The notes under the pieces are model-generated. The model saw nothing but the letters and a program-made list of their open reading frames with translations. It had not been told where the DNA came from and made no database searches. Shown one piece after another: positions 6,145-7,776 of a DNA stretch of 7,776 nucleotides. Both the position numbers and the translations under genes were made by a program. The stretch covers positions 1-7,776 of the forward strand of contig JAJDAM010000487.1 in the NCBI GenBank assembly GCA_029261905.1, written 5' to 3'. The first letter of the stretch is position 1. Each line of letters starts with the position of its first letter. This stretch comes from Deltaproteobacteria bacterium (GTDB lineage: Bacteria > Myxococcota_A > UBA9160 > SMWR01).

Positions 6145-7281
6145 GTGAGCGAATCTGATCTCGACACCGACAGAGAGTTCATTCAGCGTTCGGTACGCTT
6201 CGCGATCATTGGCGTCTCCACTACGGTCGTGTTGTTCGGATTGCTGTGGGTTCTGAAAAGCGCACTGACCCCACTCGCCGCCGCATTCGCGCTCGCCTAC
6301 CTGCTCGACCCGGTGATCGATCGCTTCGAGGCGCGGAAAGTCCCGCGTGCTGCCGCGGTGTTCGCATTGATCGGTATCTCGATGATCGTGTTGCTGATCG
6401 TGGCGCTGTTCATGGTGCCGATGCTGGTGAGCGAGATTTCCGGGATCAGTGAACGACTGCCTGGCTATGTCGCAGGCGCCACGTCTTCGTTGGGTCCTCT
6501 GATCGAGAAATGGTTCGGGGTCTCGCTGCCGGGTTCGATCCAGGAGGGACTCGCCGGATTGGGGAGCGGCCAATTCGCGATTCCGTTCGATGCGATAGGG
6601 CGGGTAGTACAGGGTGCGTTGCAATCGCTCACCACGACGCTCGGCTCCGTGGTGGGCCTGTTGGTCGTGCCGGTGATCGCCTACTACGCGCTCATCGAAT
6701 TCGATCGGATTCGGCTCTGGTTTCTGGCGTTGGTACCCCCTCGTTACCAACCGGTCGTTTCGGCCAAGACGTCGACGATCAACGAACTGATCTCGGGGTT
6801 CATTCGCGGTCAGTTCATCGTGTGCGCGACACTCGCCGCGCTCTATGCCATCGGATTTTCGCTGATTGGGATCGATCTGGCGGTAGCGATCGGTCTCCTC
6901 TCCGGAGTCTTGGCGATCATTCCGTATGTGGGTGGCGCCTTTGCCTTCGCGTGTGCCTCGGCAATGAGCATCTTGCAGTTCGGGATCGACGTGCATCTCG
7001 CGTTGGTCGTCGGATGGTATGCGATGGTCCAGTTGCTCGAGGGCATGGTGCTCACACCGCGGATCGTCGGCCAGAGCGTAGGCATCCACCCGGTGACGGT
7101 GATCGTCGGACTGTTGATTGGTGGCGACCTGTTTGGCTTCCTCGGGCTGATCGTCGCGGTTCCATTGAGCGCGGTCGTGCAGGTCTTCGTTCGCGACATT
7201 CTCGACGCATACCGAGAATCTGGGCTCTACGGACCTGCCCAACCGGTCCAACCTGCCGAACCTGCTCAACCTGCGGACTAG
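6145..7281 (+). CDS. AI-2E-family transporter (PerM/UPF0118-type membrane protein)
   Basis: This is a 378-residue polytopic inner-membrane protein. Hydrophobic segments lie near residues 18-37, 42-57, 69-95, 165-182, 222-243, 245-280, 284-297 and 317-349. The non-membrane stretch at about 96-160 and the end block QLLEGMVLTPRIVGQSVGIHPV followed by GLLIGGDLFGFLGLIVAVP are hallmarks of the family. Members were named for an autoinducer-2 exporter in E. coli (TqsA), but others are Na+/H+ or Na+(Li+)/H+ antiporters or uncharacterised permeases, so the name does not prove autoinducer transport here. Nothing resembling luxS is in the window. GTG at 6145 is well supported by AGGAG seven bases upstream. 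The C-terminus ends in an unusual Pro/Ala/Gln tail (364-378) encoded by tandem 9-bp units. It is probably cotranscribed with the M18 gene 30 bases upstream. Confidence 0.93.
   Translation: MSESDLDTDREFIQRSVRFAIIGVSTTVVLFGLLWVLKSALTPLAAAFALAYLLDPVIDRFEARKVPRAAAVFALIGISMIVLLIVALFMVPMLVSEISGISERLPGYVAGATSSLGPLIEKWFGVSLPGSIQEGLAGLGSGQFAIPFDAIGRVVQGALQSLTTTLGSVVGLLVVPVIAYYALIEFDRIRLWFLALVPPRYQPVVSAKTSTINELISGFIRGQFIVCATLAALYAIGFSLIGIDLAVAIGLLSGVLAIIPYVGGAFAFACASAMSILQFGIDVHLALVVGWYAMVQLLEGMVLTPRIVGQSVGIHPVTVIVGLLIGGDLFGFLGLIVAVPLSAVVQVFVRDILDAYRESGLYGPAQPVQPAEPAQPAD
7234..7278 (+). repeat. Five imperfect 9-bp tandem repeats encoding a PAQ-type tail
   Basis: The units are CCTGCCCAA, CCGGTCCAA, CCTGCCGAA, CCTGCTCAA and CCTGCGGAC, encoding PAQ-PVQ-PAE-PAQ-PAD directly before the stop codon of the AI-2E-family gene. 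Since the unit is a multiple of three, copy number can change without breaking the frame. The tail is outside the conserved transporter fold. Confidence 0.85.
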
Positions 7282-7301
7282 GAGGTTGCTTTTGCGCGCG
7301 C

Positions 7302-7307
7302 TATCTT
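7302..7307 (+). promoter_or_regulatory. Candidate -10 element (TATCTT) of the small membrane-protein gene
   Basis: TATCTT keeps the first three bases and last T of a -10 and is six bases from the GTG at 7314, so the predicted +1 is the start codon itself. No -35 is apparent at 16-18 bases. The arrangement repeats that of pyruvate kinase and nearly that of the M18 gene. Confidence 0.4.
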
Positions 7308-7313
7308 CGGCAT

Positions 7314-7601
7314 GTGACTGACCAAGATCCCAACGACAGCGAGCTGGATTCGGAGTACGACGACGAGGCTCCGGCCGCGACTCCGTTCGACAACCCCTAT
7401 TTTCTGCCGGCGGTGTTGTGGGGATTGGCGGCGTGGTTCGGATTCGACATCGTCACGAACGCCCAGGCCTATCAGGACTACCCGAATTTCAACCGTGGTG
7501 GCTTCGGAGTGTTGAGCGTGGCTGCGATCTACTTCACCCGCAGTGCGATCCTGGAGAAGCGTGCTCTCCGGGAAAACGACTCGGACACGTCCGCGGAGTA
7601 G
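7314..7601 (+). CDS. Small hypothetical membrane protein (95 residues)
   Basis: I do not recognise a family. The protein has a strongly acidic N-terminal part (residues 3-18, many Asp/Glu), then DNPYFLPAVLWGLAAWFGFD with a hydrophobic segment at about 29-46, a polar linker NAQAYQDYPNFNRGG, a second, shorter hydrophobic segment at about 63-75, and a charged C-terminus. This suggests a small integral membrane hairpin. GTG at 7314 is the only reasonable start in frame; it lacks a close ribosome binding site. AGGAGG at 7280-7285 overlaps the stop of the preceding gene but is 28 bases away and better spaced for a TTG at 7292 in another frame. The TATCTT hexamer suggests leaderless expression; readthrough from the AI-2E-family gene is also possible. 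High third-position GC and aromatic-rich hydrophobic segments support real coding. Confidence 0.7.
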   Translation: MTDQDPNDSELDSEYDDEAPAATPFDNPYFLPAVLWGLAAWFGFDIVTNAQAYQDYPNFNRGGFGVLSVAAIYFTRSAILEKRALRENDSDTSAE

Positions 7602-7626
7602 GATTCCACCGACGCGGAATCGGCGG

Positions 7627-7673
7627 GCCGCAATCCACAGCCCGCAATCAACAGCCCGCAATCAACAGCCCGC
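7627..7673. repeat. 14-bp tandem repeat in a convergent intergenic gap
   Basis: Two identical copies of cccgcaatcaacag (7641-7654 and 7655-7668) follow a diverged copy (7627-7640, two mismatches), and a partial copy (7669-7673) follows. The unit is not a multiple of three and lies between the stop codons of two converging genes, so it is non-coding. It is too short and regular to be a CRISPR array. There is no T-run, so it does not look like a classical terminator. Confidence 0.85.
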
Positions 7674-7684
7674 CGCGTTCCGCA

Positions 7685-7776
7685 TCACCCCGCGAGCAAG
7701 CTGCGCCCGATCACCTTCAGCTCGAGAATCGGCTTTACGCCCTCGAATATCGGCAACACCTGGGCGTCGACCACGT
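7685..7776 (-). CDS. C-terminal end of a probable acyl-CoA dehydrogenase (5' part beyond window)
   Basis: On the minus strand the last 29 codons before a TGA (plus 7685-7687) read VVDAQVLPIFEG, then VKPILELKVIGRSLLAG. The pattern D-x-x-x-x-PIFEG followed by an amphipathic helix and IGR resembles the C-terminal block of acyl-CoA dehydrogenases, where PIYEGT-x-x-I carries the glutamate that acts as catalytic base in many members. On that reading the protein would be a flavoenzyme oxidising an acyl-CoA in beta-oxidation or a related path. Only about 30 residues are visible, and Val replaces the usual Thr after EG, so the family call is moderate and the substrate unknown. Confidence 0.5.
   Translation of the reverse strand, partial: VVDAQVLPIFEGVKPILELKVIGRSLLAG

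Noticed and set aside
5521..7269. A 582-codon minus-strand open frame opposite the M18 and AI-2E-family genes
   Set aside because: It spans two well-supported genes of known families, and its product is rich in His, Gln, Arg and Asp, as expected for the reverse complement of hydrophobic codons. No domain or ribosome binding site is recognisable.
7602..7621. GATTCC...GGAATC stem-loop as a terminator of the small membrane-protein gene
   Set aside because: The stem is only 6 bp with an 8-base loop and no T-run follows on either strand.
7627..7673. A CRISPR array
   Set aside because: The 14-bp units are directly adjacent, without unique spacers, and no cas gene is present.

Overview
This is a GC-rich chromosomal stretch with high GC at third codon positions and frequent GTG starts. 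It carries housekeeping genes, a sulfatase-like TPR lipoprotein and traces of fatty-acid/acyl-CoA metabolism at both ends. That mix suits a large-genome Gram-negative of the former Deltaproteobacteria (Myxococcota, Binatota or a relative). The placement is inferred from style and gene content; there is no rRNA or other decisive marker. No mobile element, CRISPR array, tRNA or rRNA was seen.

Layout. (1) 1-587, minus: an SDR of the enoyl-ACP-reductase-like (FabI-like) group, cut by the left edge. (2) 588-1001: a 414-base divergent intergenic region. It holds a strong sigma70-type promoter for the SDR gene (TTGACA, 16 bases, CATAAT) and two matching TGACT-N3-AGTCA palindromes, one inside the promoter spacer and one just after the predicted transcription start. 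(3) 1002-3167, plus: a predicted lipoprotein with a sulfatase/alkaline-phosphatase fold and C-terminal TPR-like repeats, with Thr where sulfatases carry the formylglycine Cys/Ser. (4) 3190-4623, minus: pyruvate kinase, converging on the sulfatase-like gene with only 22 bases between stop codons. (5) 4624-4779: a short divergent promoter region. (6) 4780-7601, plus: M18 aminopeptidase, AI-2E-family membrane protein and a 95-residue small membrane protein, 30 and 32 bases apart, possibly one transcription unit with internal starts. (7) 7602-7684: a convergent gap with 14-bp tandem repeats. (8) 7685-7776, minus: the C-terminal end of a probable acyl-CoA dehydrogenase.

The genes do not form one obvious pathway. 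The three points most worth a second look are the operator-flanked SDR promoter, the repeated placement of a -10-like hexamer almost exactly where transcription would begin at the start codon (pyruvate kinase, M18 peptidase, small membrane protein), and the non-canonical nucleophile of the sulfatase-like lipoprotein. I found no convincing evidence for a wholly new multi-gene system; most of the window is ordinary.
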